Shown here: one piece after another, positions 26,422 to 34,983 of the stretch
Layout of the letters: each line of letters begins with the position of its first letter
Numbering within the stretch: position 1 is the stretch's first letter
Assembly: GCA_963730555.1 (NCBI GenBank)
Contig: CAVSSS010000034.1
Coordinates: forward strand, 124,001-188,000
Reading direction: 5' to 3'
Origin: Roseiarcus sp963730555
GTDB lineage: Bacteria; Pseudomonadota; Alphaproteobacteria; Rhizobiales; Beijerinckiaceae
DNA: 64,000 bases
Position numbers and translations under genes: made by a program
The notes under the pieces: model-generated
What the model was told of the DNA's origin: nothing
The model's database searches: none
Seen by the model: the letters and a program-made list of their open reading frames with translations, nothing else

Positions 26422-26565
26422 TCATGCATCGAATGTTAAACCAAAATCACCGATCATCAAGCGTACAATCTTGTAGCCGAGAGGAACCGCCGATCCATTG
26501 AAAAGCTGGGCGCGAATTCCATCGGCGTTGATTAAGCGGAACTTGATTGTGTAATGTCTAAACAT
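26422..26565 (-). CDS. Short hypothetical frame (47 residues)
   Basis: From ATG 26565 the frame reads MFRHYTIKFRLINADGIRAQ and ends in IGDFGLTFDA. The composition is protein-like, but there is no family match or strong ribosome site. It lies between the exported protein and the right end of the island, in an otherwise empty stretch. Weak call. Confidence 0.25.
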   Translation of the reverse strand: MFRHYTIKFRLINADGIRAQLFNGSAVPLGYKIVRLMIGDFGLTFDA

Positions 26566-26767
26566 GGCAAGTAGAATGCACTTTGGGGGGCCCCTTGCGG
26601 CGAAAATCCATGGCGGCAAAGTCCCCCCTAAGGGGTCCGTTGAAGGTCCGATGAAATTGGTGGACCTGTTAGACCTAAGCCAAGCCCGAACCGGAAGTGT
26701 GTTCGATCGCCCCGGCGGCCGAACGCGCCAAATATCACCCCGGAAGCGCTGGCGCGGTCGGTTACGT

Positions 26768-26786
26768 TGGAGCGCCGTTGGAGGGT
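26768..26786 (+). repeat. Terminal direct repeat, right copy (possible integrase arm site)
   Basis: Exact copy of the 19 bases at 772-790, ending 81 bases before the attR repeat. It is not within any convincing gene. Confidence 0.5.
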
Positions 26787-26867
26787 AAAGCCATCATGGA
26801 TCTTGGCTAACTGACAGGATACACAAATTAAATCAAATACTTATATCCAGCACATTTGTTCCAAATT

Positions 26868-26892
26868 GGATGTTTCAATACCACCCCTTCTA
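26868..26892 (+). repeat. attR candidate (displaced opgG 3' end)
   Basis: Twenty-five bases that would read W-M-F-Q-Y-H-P-F-stop, like the end of opgG at 629-653, with silent changes CAT/CAC and CCA/CCC. No opgG coding sequence lies upstream, so this is the isolated native 3' end left at the right border of the island. Confidence 0.75.
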
Positions 26893-27010
26893 GACTCGCG
26901 TTCGGCCTTCTGCGACCGGATTGCCTGACGCGCCGGACGGCTCGACCGGCGCCGGCCTGCGAGGCGCCCGGATTCAACCAAAGCGCGAGTTCCTCGCAAG
27001 CAAATCCAAT

Positions 27011-27036
27011 AAATCCAAGCAAAAATCCTTGGATTT
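27011..27036. terminator. Possible terminator downstream of the displaced opgG end
   Basis: A 9-base stem AAATCCAAG / CTTGGATTT with an 8-base loop, followed by the T-rich GCTTGGTTTTATTT. It lies 119 bases after the opgG stop copy in attR, where the native opgG terminator would be expected. Confidence 0.45.
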
Positions 27037-27275
27037 GCTTGGTTTTATTTGGTGTAATCGGGACTTTTCAAAGGGTTACAGCGGAAAAAAATGAAAAAAT
27101 ATGATTCGCTCTCCACTCGCCTCCGGGGTTGTGCGCCAAACGTCCAAAGCGCACATTTCCCTGTCTTTCTCCCGGGCAGCCGCCAAGCCAACCCTGTGGC
27201 TCGGTTCGGCGACTGGGAATACCATAGCATGGCTTCCGTTTTTAGTAAACAAATTGCAGATAAAAATTTCGCGGG

Positions 27276-27386
27276 CTGAGCCGCGGCGGGGTTGTCCTCA
27301 ACGTCGCCCGTCGCAATTCTCATGACGTGGACGGCGTTGCCGATCATGTCGGCGGGGCGCTGCTCGCCTTTGGGATCACGGGGCAC
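27276..27386 (-). pseudogene. Fragment of a small conserved hypothetical protein
   Basis: From a GTG at 27386 the minus strand reads MPRDPKGEQRPADMIGNAVH and MRIATGDVEDN. This matches the N-terminus of a small protein common in rhizobial genomes; the expected lysine/glycine-rich end is missing. The remaining frame to 27045 looks random. No other gene is seen between 26893 and 27496. Confidence 0.4.
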
Positions 27387-27496
27387 TATGGTGCCTGGAT
27401 AAATGCGACAATTGGCTGTTCATTGAACGCAGTTCAGCCAAATCGAAAACCACGCTTGCAAACTCTTCGCCTAGCGCGGCCTCCCAAACGGTTCCC

Positions 27497-28539
27497 ATGC
27501 GATCGTCCAAAATCATCCATGTCGTCACCTGCCACGCCGAGGGCGAGGTCGGCGACGTGATCGTCGGCGGCGTCATTCCGCCGCCAGGCGATACCCTGTG
27601 GGAGCAGTCGCGCTTCATCGCCAGGGACGGCGCCCTGCGCAATTTCGTCCTCAACGAGCCGCGCGGCGGCGTCTTTCGGCACGTGAATCTGCTTGTCCCC
27701 GCCAAGGACCCGATGGCGCAGATGGGCTTCATCATCATGGAGCCCGAAGACACGCCGCCCATGTCGGGCTCGAACGCCATCTGCGTCGCGACCGTCCTGC
27801 TCGACGCCGGCCTCTTCTGCCGATGCAGGAGCCCGAGACGCATCTTATGCTCGAAGCGCCCGGCGGCTTCATCGCTGTTACGGCGGAATGCCGCAATGGC
27901 AAAGCCGAGCGCGTCTCAATCCAAAACGTGCCGTCCTTCGCCGACCAGCTGGACGCGCCGCTCGAGGTTGAAGGCCTGGGTTCACTCAAAATCGACATTG
28001 CCTATGGGGGCGACAGCTTCGCCATCATCGACGCGGCGGCGCTCGGCTTCGCGCTTCGGCCCGACGAAGCGCGTGATCTTGCGGAAATGGGCGTCCGCAT
28101 CATTGCCGCCGCCAATGAGCAGCTCGGCTTCTCCCATCCCGAGACCGGCGGCTGGGATCATATCTCCTTCTGCCAGTTCGCCGGGCCGCTCACTCGCGAG
28201 GGGAACGAAATTCAAGGCTCCAACGCATGCGTTATCCGCCCCGGCAAGATCGACCGCTCCCCGACCGGGACCGGCTGCAGCGCCCGCATGGCGACTTTGA
28301 GCACGCGCGGGCTGATGGCGGAGGGTGACATCTATCGCGCCCGGTCCATCATCGGGTCGGAGTTCGTCTGCCGCATCGCGCGCCGGACCGCGATCGGGTC
28401 CCGGCCGGCCATTGTTCCGATAATTTCGGGCCGGGCCTGGATTACCGGCGTCAGCCAGTATATGCTCGACCCGGCCGATCCGTGGCCTTCCGGCTATCGG
28501 CTCGCGGATACTTGGCCACGTTTGAGGGAGGCAATTTGA
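27497..28539 (+). pseudogene. Proline racemase-family protein, one frame break
   Basis: The first frame (from 27497) reads IHVVTCHAEGEVGDVIVGGV, GDTLWEQSRF and PPMSGSNAICVATVLLDAGL. After a break near 27818 the second frame reads PMQEPETHLMLEAPGGFIAV, continues through SFADQLDAPLEVEGLG, DRSPTGTGCSARMATLSTRG and IGSEFVCRIA, and stops at 28539. Joined length (~346) is normal. At the two catalytic-cysteine positions of proline racemase and 4-hydroxyproline epimerase, Ser (MSGSN) and Thr (DRSPTGTG) are found. Activity therefore cannot be assumed to be epimerisation; a dehydratase-like or unknown reaction is possible. It is the first gene right of the island. Confidence 0.75.
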
Positions 28540-28669
28540 GCGTTTACACGGTGCGCGGACGCTCAGTTGACGCGAAAATGGCGATGAAATCCCCACTTCA
28601 CGAACTTGTGTCGTCCCCCCCAACCCGATTTTAGCAATTTTGCCCGAAGGCTAGAGTAAGACGTAAGAT

Positions 28670-30511
28670 ATGGACACCGACGCGCTAGCATCTCGGGAAC
28701 GGGCGAAAGGACGAACGGTCGTCGAACCGACGGACCTCTCGGATCCAAACTACTTTCACAAGGTGGTCGACTGTCAGTGGGCCTGCCCGGCGCATACACC
28801 TGTCCCCGAATATATCCGCCAGATCGCCGCGGGCGACTATAACGGCGCTTATATGATCAATTGGAAGTCGAATGTGTTCCCAGGAATACTGGGGCGCACA
28901 TGCGATCGTCCATGCGAGCCGGCCTGCCGCAGGGGACGGCTGGAGGAACAGCCGGTCGCGATTTGCCGGCTGAAGCGCGTCGCCGCCGATCACAAGCAGG
29001 ACATCGCAGCGCTTCTGCCCGGCGCGCCCACGAACCGGAACGGCAAGCGTGTCGCCTGCGTCGGCGCGGGTCCGGCGTCGCTGACCGTGGCGCGCGATCT
29101 CGCGGCCATCGGATACGAGGTCTTGGTGTTCGATTCCAACTCGCGCGCCGGCGGCATGATGCGCAGTCAGATTCCGAAGTTTCGCCTTCCCGACGAGGTG
29201 ATCGACGAGGAGGTCGGCTACGCCTTATCAATGGGCGGCCAATTCGTCGCCGAGCGCCGTATCGACAGCCTCAAGTGCCTCATCGGCGAACGGTATGACG
29301 CGATTTTCGTCGGCTGCGGCGCGCCGCGCGGGCGCAACCTCGACATTCCGGGACGGCGCGAAGCGGCAAGCCACATTCATATTGGCATCGATTGGCTGTC
29401 CAGCGTCTCTTTCGGCCATATCTCATCGATCGGCCGGCGCGTGGTCGTGCTGGGCGGCGGCAACACCGCGATGGACTGCTGCCGGACGGCGCGGCGCCTC
29501 GGCGGCGCCGAGGTCAAGGTCATCGTCCGCTCCGGCTTCACCGAGATGAAGGCCTCGCCGTGGGAAAAGGAAGACGCGATGCGCGAGGGCGTCGCGATCC
29601 TGAACTTCCTCGCGCCGAAAGCGTTCACGCATGAAAATGGCCGCCTGACCGGCGTCAAGTTCGAGAAAATGTCGGCGAAAAAGGACGAGCGCGGGGGCCG
29701 CGTCCTCGCGCCCACGGGCGAACCGGATGTTGTCATCGAATGCGACGACGTGCTGATCGCGGTCGGCCAGGAAAACGCCTTTCCCTGGATCGAGAGCGAC
29801 GCGGGCGTCGCCTTCGGTCGCGACGGCATGCCGACGGTCGATCCCGTCACGTTCCAGTCGAGCTTACGAAACGTCTTCTTCGGCGGCGACGCCGCGTTCG
29901 GCCCCAAGAACATCATCACCGCGGTCGCGCACGGCCATGAAGCCGCGATCTCGATCGACGCCTTCTGTCGCAGCGCAGATCCGCACGATCGGCCCCCTGC
30001 GCTGACCAATCTCGTGAGCCAGAAAATGGGCATCCACGAATGGTCTTACGACAACGCGATCACCCTCGACCGCCGGTTCAAGGTTCCCCATGTCGAGAAT
30101 GCGGTGGCGCTCAAGAACATTGAGACCGAAGTCGAGCTCGGTTTCGATCTGAAGCAGGCCTTGGGCGAGGCGCAGCGGTGCCTCAACTGCGATGTCCAGA
30201 CCGTCTTCTCCGCGCTCTTGTGCATCGAATGCGACGCTTGCGTTGACGTATGCCCGATCGACTGCATCTCCTTCGTGCCCAACGCGCCCGAACCCGAGCT
30301 CAGGCAGTCGCTGGAGGCACCCGCGCTCAATCTCACCCAGGCGATCTATGTCTCCGAGCGGGTCAAAACCCGCCGCGTGATGGTCAAGGACGAGGATCTC
30401 TGCCTGCACTGCGGGCTCTGCGCCGAACGCTGCCCGACCGGCGCCTGGGACATGATGAAGTTCACGATCGAAATGGCGCAAGCCGGACACACATGCCAAT
30501 CAGCGCTGTAA
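28670..30511 (+). CDS. GltD-like FAD oxidoreductase with ferredoxin-type C-terminus
   Basis: A 613-residue iron-sulfur flavoprotein. The N-terminal ~120 residues have the glutamate-synthase small-subunit cysteines (VVDCQWACPAHTPVPEYIR, CDRPCEPACRRG). Then come an FAD-binding fold (VACVGAGPASLTVARDLAAI), a second nucleotide fold (RVVVLGGGNTAMDCCRTARR) and the FAD-binding GDAAFGPKNI. The C-terminus has two 4Fe-4S clusters (CIECDACVDVCPIDC; CLHCGLCAERCPTG). It overlaps the korA start by 19 bases and forms an operon with korAB. It is the likely electron link between the 2-oxoacid oxidoreductase and NAD(P)H. The direction of electron flow is inferred. Confidence 0.85.
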   Translation: MDTDALASRERAKGRTVVEPTDLSDPNYFHKVVDCQWACPAHTPVPEYIRQIAAGDYNGAYMINWKSNVFPGILGRTCDRPCEPACRRGRLEEQPVAICRLKRVAADHKQDIAALLPGAPTNRNGKRVACVGAGPASLTVARDLAAIGYEVLVFDSNSRAGGMMRSQIPKFRLPDEVIDEEVGYALSMGGQFVAERRIDSLKCLIGERYDAIFVGCGAPRGRNLDIPGRREAASHIHIGIDWLSSVSFGHISSIGRRVVVLGGGNTAMDCCRTARRLGGAEVKVIVRSGFTEMKASPWEKEDAMREGVAILNFLAPKAFTHENGRLTGVKFEKMSAKKDERGGRVLAPTGEPDVVIECDDVLIAVGQENAFPWIESDAGVAFGRDGMPTVDPVTFQSSLRNVFFGGDAAFGPKNIITAVAHGHEAAISIDAFCRSADPHDRPPALTNLVSQKMGIHEWSYDNAITLDRRFKVPHVENAVALKNIETEVELGFDLKQALGEAQRCLNCDVQTVFSALLCIECDACVDVCPIDCISFVPNAPEPELRQSLEAPALNLTQAIYVSERVKTRRVMVKDEDLCLHCGLCAERCPTGAWDMMKFTIEMAQAGHTCQSAL

Positions 30512-32328
30512 ACGACTTCGTCATTCGCTTCGCCAACGTGAACGGCTCGGGATCGGCAAGCGCCAATCTCCTGTTCGCGCGTTCGATCCTGCGCATGGGC
30601 GTGCCGATCGCTCCGCGCAACATCTTCCCTTCCAACATTCAGGGCCTGCCCACCTGGTACGAAGTGCGGGTGAGCGAGGAAGGCTGGCTCGGCGCGCGCG
30701 GAGGCGCAGACATTCTGGTCGCGATGAATCCACAGACCTTCGCACAGGATGTCGCCGCGCTCGAACCCGGCGGATACCTCTTCTATGATTCAACCCGCCC
30801 GCTGCCGGCCGGGAGCATGCGCGACGACATCGTTGTCCTCGGCATGCCGCTGACCGAAATCTGCGCGGCCCAATATTCCGACCCCAGGCAGCGCCAGCTC
30901 TACAAGAACATCGTCTACGTGGGCGCGCTGGCGGCGCTGCTCGACATCGAGCTTCAAGTCATCGAGACGCTGATCCGCGAGCGGTTCAAGGACAAGGACA
31001 AGCTGATCGCCACCAACCTAGGCGCGCTCAAGATCGGGTACGACGACGCGAAGTGCCGCTTCCAATGTCCGCTCGGCGTTAGGGTCCGGCGCAGCGACGC
31101 CGTCGGCGACCGCATTCTCGTGGAAGGCAATTTCGCCGCGGGGCTCGGCGCTGTCTATGGCGGGGCGACAGTTTGCGCCTGGTATCCGATTACGCCATCT
31201 ACCTCGCTGGCCGAGGCGTTCGAACGCAATTGTGTGCGCTATCGCGTCGATCCCGCGACGGGCAAGAAGAATTACGCAATCCTCCAGGCCGAGGACGAGA
31301 TCGCGGCGATTGGCGTTGCAGTCGGCGCCGGCTGGAACGGCGCGCGCGCCTTCACTGCGACCTCCGGCCCGGGCATCTCGCTGATGCAGGAATTCTTTGG
31401 GCTGGCCTATTTCGCCGAAATTCCGGTCGTCGTGTTCGACGTGCAGCGCGGCGGCCCGTCGACCGGAATGCCGACCCGCACCCAGCAGTCCGACCTCCTC
31501 TCGTGCGCCTTCGCCTCGCACGGCGACACCAAGCACGTACTGCTCATTCCCGACGGCCCGAAGGAAGCGTTCGAATTCGCCGCGGGCGCCTTCGATCTCG
31601 CCGAGCGACTGCAAACGGTCGTCTTCGTCATGCTCGACCTCGACATCGGCATGAATTCGCACCTATGCGCGCCGTTCCAGTGGGATGACGCCCGCGTCTA
31701 CGACCGGGGGAAGGTTCTCTCGTTCGAGAAGTTGGACAAGGCGCCGAATTTCGGACGCTACGACGATGTCGACGGCGACGGAATTCCCTATCGTACGCTT
31801 CCCGGCGCCCATCCGACGCGCGGCGCCTATTTCACCCGCGGCACCAGCCGTGACCGCTTCGCGCGCTATACCGAGGAAGGCCTGCCCTATATCGACAACA
31901 TGGAGCGGCTCGAGCGCAAGTTCCACACCGCGCGCGGCTTCCTGCCGCGGCCGGTGCTCAAGCGGGCGACGAAGCCGACCCTGGTCGGCGTCCTCCAGTA
32001 TGGATCGACCGCCGCCTCGATGGACGAAGCCCAGAAGATGCTGGCCGACGAGGGCCTTCATGTCGACACCCTGCGCATCCGCGCGTTTCCGATGACCCGC
32101 GAGGTCCAGGATTTCATCGGCAGCCATGATCGGATCTTCGTGGTCGAGCAAAATCGCGACGCGCAGATGCGCACGCTGATCTCTACCGATCTCGGCGTCG
32201 CGACAGACCGCTGGACGCCGATCCTCCACTTCAACGGGATGCCGACCTCCGCCCGCTTCATTCATCGCGAAATCGCGGCGCGCCTGCGCAGGCCGACTGC
32301 GCCGCAACCGCTCGAGGCCGCCGAATGA
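30493..32328 (+). CDS. korA: 2-oxoacid:ferredoxin oxidoreductase, gamma-alpha fused subunit
   Basis: A 611-residue protein. Residues 1-190 are the gamma domain (FANVNGSGSASANLLFARSI, ADILVAMNPQTFAQDVAALE). Residues ~215-610 are the alpha (pyrimidine-binding) domain (GLGAVYGGATVCAWYPITPS, TATSGPGISLMQEFFGLAY, VVFDVQRGGPSTGMPTRTQQ, QYGSTAASMDEAQKML). The complex oxidatively decarboxylates a 2-oxoacid with CoA, reducing ferredoxin. Sequence type fits 2-oxoglutarate (Kor) better than pyruvate enzymes, but substrate is not proven. The ATG at 30493 sits inside the end of the flavoprotein gene; the open frame back to 30250 is only overlap. Its stop overlaps the korB ATG by four bases. Confidence 0.87.
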   Translation: MPISAVNDFVIRFANVNGSGSASANLLFARSILRMGVPIAPRNIFPSNIQGLPTWYEVRVSEEGWLGARGGADILVAMNPQTFAQDVAALEPGGYLFYDSTRPLPAGSMRDDIVVLGMPLTEICAAQYSDPRQRQLYKNIVYVGALAALLDIELQVIETLIRERFKDKDKLIATNLGALKIGYDDAKCRFQCPLGVRVRRSDAVGDRILVEGNFAAGLGAVYGGATVCAWYPITPSTSLAEAFERNCVRYRVDPATGKKNYAILQAEDEIAAIGVAVGAGWNGARAFTATSGPGISLMQEFFGLAYFAEIPVVVFDVQRGGPSTGMPTRTQQSDLLSCAFASHGDTKHVLLIPDGPKEAFEFAAGAFDLAERLQTVVFVMLDLDIGMNSHLCAPFQWDDARVYDRGKVLSFEKLDKAPNFGRYDDVDGDGIPYRTLPGAHPTRGAYFTRGTSRDRFARYTEEGLPYIDNMERLERKFHTARGFLPRPVLKRATKPTLVGVLQYGSTAASMDEAQKMLADEGLHVDTLRIRAFPMTREVQDFIGSHDRIFVVEQNRDAQMRTLISTDLGVATDRWTPILHFNGMPTSARFIHREIAARLRRPTAPQPLEAAE

Positions 32329-33380
32329 CTTATCTTGGCAAGCCCAAATTTCATCACCCTTCAATCCCCATCAACGCGCTTGGCTTCACCCGCAGGGACT
32401 ACGAAGGATCGATGTCGACGCTATGCGCCGGCTGCGGCCACGACGCGATTAGCGCCGCGATCATCCATGCCTGCTTCGAATTAAGCCTGCCGCCGCACCG
32501 GGTCGCGAAATTGAGCGGCATCGGCTGCTCCTCCAAGACGCCGACCTACATGCTCGGCCAGAGTCACGGCTTCAACTCCGTGCACGGGCGTATGCCTTCG
32601 GTGCTGACCGGCGCCAATCTCGCCAACCGCGACCTCATCTACCTCGGCGTGTCCGGCGACGGCGATACGGCGTCGATCGGACTTGGCCAGTTCGCTCATG
32701 CCATGCGGCGCGGCGTCAACATGGTCTATATCGTCGAGAATAACGGCGTGTACGGGCTGACCAAGGGTCAATTCTCGGCCACCGCCGATCGCGGCTCGAA
32801 GAGCAAGAAAGGTTCGGGCGCGCCTGACCAGCCGATCGATCTCATCGGCATGGCGATCGGGCTCGGCGCATCGTTCGTCGCGCGCAGCTTTTCCGGCGAC
32901 AAGGCGCAACTCGTGCCACTCATTAAGGCCGCGTTTGAGCACAAGGGAGCGGCGTTCATTGATGTCATTTCGCCTTGCGTCACGTTCAATAACCACCTCG
33001 GCTCGACCAAGAGCTTCGACTACGTGCGCGAGCACAATATCGCCGTCAACACGCTCGACGTCATCACCGGGCGCAAACCGATCGAGGTGAACTACGCGGA
33101 AGGCGGAAGCCAAGCAGTCACGATGCACGACGGTTCGACGATCGTCCTTCGCAAGCTCGACGCTGCTCACGATTGCCGCGATCGATCCCAAGCGCTCGCC
33201 ACGCTCGAGCGCGCCCGGATCGCCGGCGAAATCGCCACCGGCCTCATCTATCTCGATAATGAGGCCAACGAACTGCATGAGGTTCTCAGCACCGTCGCGC
33301 GGCCGCTCAATGAGCTTACGGAGCGCGAATTGTGCCCGGGGCCGAATGCCTTGGAGGCAATCAACGCGACGCTGAGATAG
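32325..33380 (+). CDS. korB: 2-oxoacid:ferredoxin oxidoreductase, beta (TPP) subunit
   Basis: A 351-residue protein with the thiamine-diphosphate site: STLCAGCGHDAISAAIIHAC, GVSGDGDTASIGLGQFAHAM, and YIVENNGVYGLTKGQFSATA (the GDG-28x-NN motif). Conserved Cys residues (CAGCGH, GIGCSS, ISPCVTFNN) include ligands of the 4Fe-4S cluster. It pairs with KorA. ATG 32325 overlaps the korA stop (ATGA). Its 3' end overlaps the convergent response-regulator gene by 20 bases. Confidence 0.88.
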   Translation: MTYLGKPKFHHPSIPINALGFTRRDYEGSMSTLCAGCGHDAISAAIIHACFELSLPPHRVAKLSGIGCSSKTPTYMLGQSHGFNSVHGRMPSVLTGANLANRDLIYLGVSGDGDTASIGLGQFAHAMRRGVNMVYIVENNGVYGLTKGQFSATADRGSKSKKGSGAPDQPIDLIGMAIGLGASFVARSFSGDKAQLVPLIKAAFEHKGAAFIDVISPCVTFNNHLGSTKSFDYVREHNIAVNTLDVITGRKPIEVNYAEGGSQAVTMHDGSTIVLRKLDAAHDCRDRSQALATLERARIAGEIATGLIYLDNEANELHEVLSTVARPLNELTERELCPGPNALEAINATLR

Positions 33381-33768
33381 CGCCCGGCGACGATGAGTTT
33401 AGCGCACCTATTCCCATGCCGCGCTCCGCCGCCCTCAGTCGGTCGAGAGCTTGGCGAAACGTCGCAAATTCGAATGGCTTCATAAGCGTCGCTTGCTCAC
33501 GATAGCTCGGCTCGATGCTCTCCTGCCCGTGGCCCGTCGCCAGCGCAAATGGTAGGCCCCGCGCGATTAACGCTTCGATAACGGGATAAGAATTGTCCTT
33601 GCCAAGCGACACGTCGACGATCGCAGCATCGATGTCGCTGGCAGCCAATTCCAGCGCCCTGGCCAGACTGTGCGCCGGGCCCACGACAGTATCGCCCAGT
33701 TCCGACAGCCAGTCTTCAAGCATGGCAGTGATCAAGGGCTCATCATCCACGATCAGGATCCTCGCCAT
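33361..33768 (-). CDS. Single-domain response regulator
   Basis: A 135-residue protein that is only a receiver domain: MARILIVDDEPLITAMLEDW, phospho-acceptor Asp52 in AAIVDVSLGKDNSY, the switch residue Thr in FALATGHGQES, and Lys in LMKPFEFATFRQAL. No output domain is present. ATG 33768 has GGAGGCGGA just upstream; the longer open frame to 34125 overlaps an IS1182 gene and is not used. Such proteins act in phosphorelays or stress signalling in Rhizobiales. No kinase partner is adjacent. It is convergent with korB. Confidence 0.85.
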   Translation of the reverse strand: MARILIVDDEPLITAMLEDWLSELGDTVVGPAHSLARALELAASDIDAAIVDVSLGKDNSYPVIEALIARGLPFALATGHGQESIEPSYREQATLMKPFEFATFRQALDRLRAAERGMGIGALNSSSPGAISASR

Positions 33769-34983
33769 TCCGCCTCCGGTTGCCACCGCCCCCTGAGCGT
33801 ACCACAATCCTTTCTCCGCACAATGGCGAGAAGCCCGCATCGGAGAGGCGCTGTCAGCTGGGTGGATTGCTGCCTCTCCCGCCTCATGTGGCGGAGATCG
33901 GCGCCGGATGAGGGATGAGCTTCGCCAGTTTCCGCAGGTTCTGGGCGGTGGCGGCCAATAGGAACTCGTCCTTGGCTCCGCTCGGACCGCGCAGGCGCAA
34001 TCGGTCGAGCCTGAGGATGCGTTTGAGATGCGCGAAGAGCATCTCGACCTTCTTTCGTTCGCGACATGAGACGGCGTAGGCCTCGGTTTTGGCGATCGCA
34101 CGCGCCTTGTCACGAGCGGCTTCATGAACGGAGCGCGCGATCTTGCGTGCAGGCGCGGTTGGGCAGCGCGTGGGCTTGAGGGCGCACGCCCCGCACTCGT
34201 GCTTTTGCGCGAAATAGATCATCGTGGCGTCTTTCGTCAGCCCGTCACGCGGCTTGGCGAAAGCGCGGTGGTATTTTCTTAGTTCTTTGCCGGCGGGGCA
34301 GAGATAAAGATTGGTTTCTGGATCGAAGGCGAAGTCGCTGCGGGAGAAGGTTCCGTCCGTGCGCTCGGATTTGTCGGTCGGGTTCACATGCGGCTCGATC
34401 CCGCGCTCGTCCACCAGCCACCCGACCATATCGGCCGGGCCGTAGCCCCCATCGGCGACCAGGCGCGACGGAGTGAGGTCGAACTGTTCAGCCGTTCGGT
34501 CGAGCATGGTTTTGGCCGCGCCGACTTCCGCTTGGCGAATGGTTGTCGTCGCCTCGTCATCCACAATCACTGCATGCTTCAGATCGACGAGATAGTTGTC
34601 GGAGTAGGCATAACCGGCGACAGAGTTGGCCGAAGCGGTGTAACGGGCCGCCGGATCGGTTGGCGAAATCACCTTTGGCTCGACCGGCGTTGCCCCGCCG
34701 AAGGCCGCGTCATCGAGAACCGAAAGATATTCGGCGACCGCGCGGCTGGACGTCGGATCAAGGTCCTCGACCTTGGCGACGCCGCGCCTTCGATGCGCGT
34801 CGGCCACGATCATGCTGGCGTCGACCGCGAAGGCCTCGCCGCCCACGATCCCTTCCTTCATGCAGCGCGCGACCACGGTCTCAAACAGCTTGCGCAGCAG
34901 ATCGCTCTCACGGAAGCGGCCGTGGCGGTTCTTCGACAACGTCGAATGGTCCGGAACGTCGCCGTCGAGCCCCAGCCGGCAAA

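Larger units (their letters stand above)
629..26892. mobile_element. Integrative genomic island, about 26.3 kb, inserted in the 3' end of opgG
   Basis: The segment is bounded by direct repeats at 629-653 and 26868-26892 (23 of 25 bases identical, the first 16 exact). It starts with a tyrosine integrase pointing inward from the left repeat. It also carries an AlpA-like HTH protein and a RepA-like ATPase, the usual recombination and replication core of such elements. The cargo is an fmd amide-use module with its sensors, a GreA/GreB-like protein, decayed TRAP and glycine-rich genes, and many insertion sequences. The two mismatches inside the repeat are silent third positions of opgG codons, and the stop differs only as TAA versus TAG. 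This is what is expected when an element restores the 3' end of its target gene. Excision has not been shown and is inferred. Confidence 0.8.

Noticed and set aside
26576..26640. G-run and C-run forming a possible hairpin near the right island end
   Set aside because: Pairing beyond the six G/C bases is poor and there is no T-tract; no function can be supported.
33768..34125. Extended N-terminus of the single-domain response regulator
   Set aside because: These codons are the other frame of the IS1182 transposase; a good ribosome site and the standard MARILIVDDE start are at 33768.
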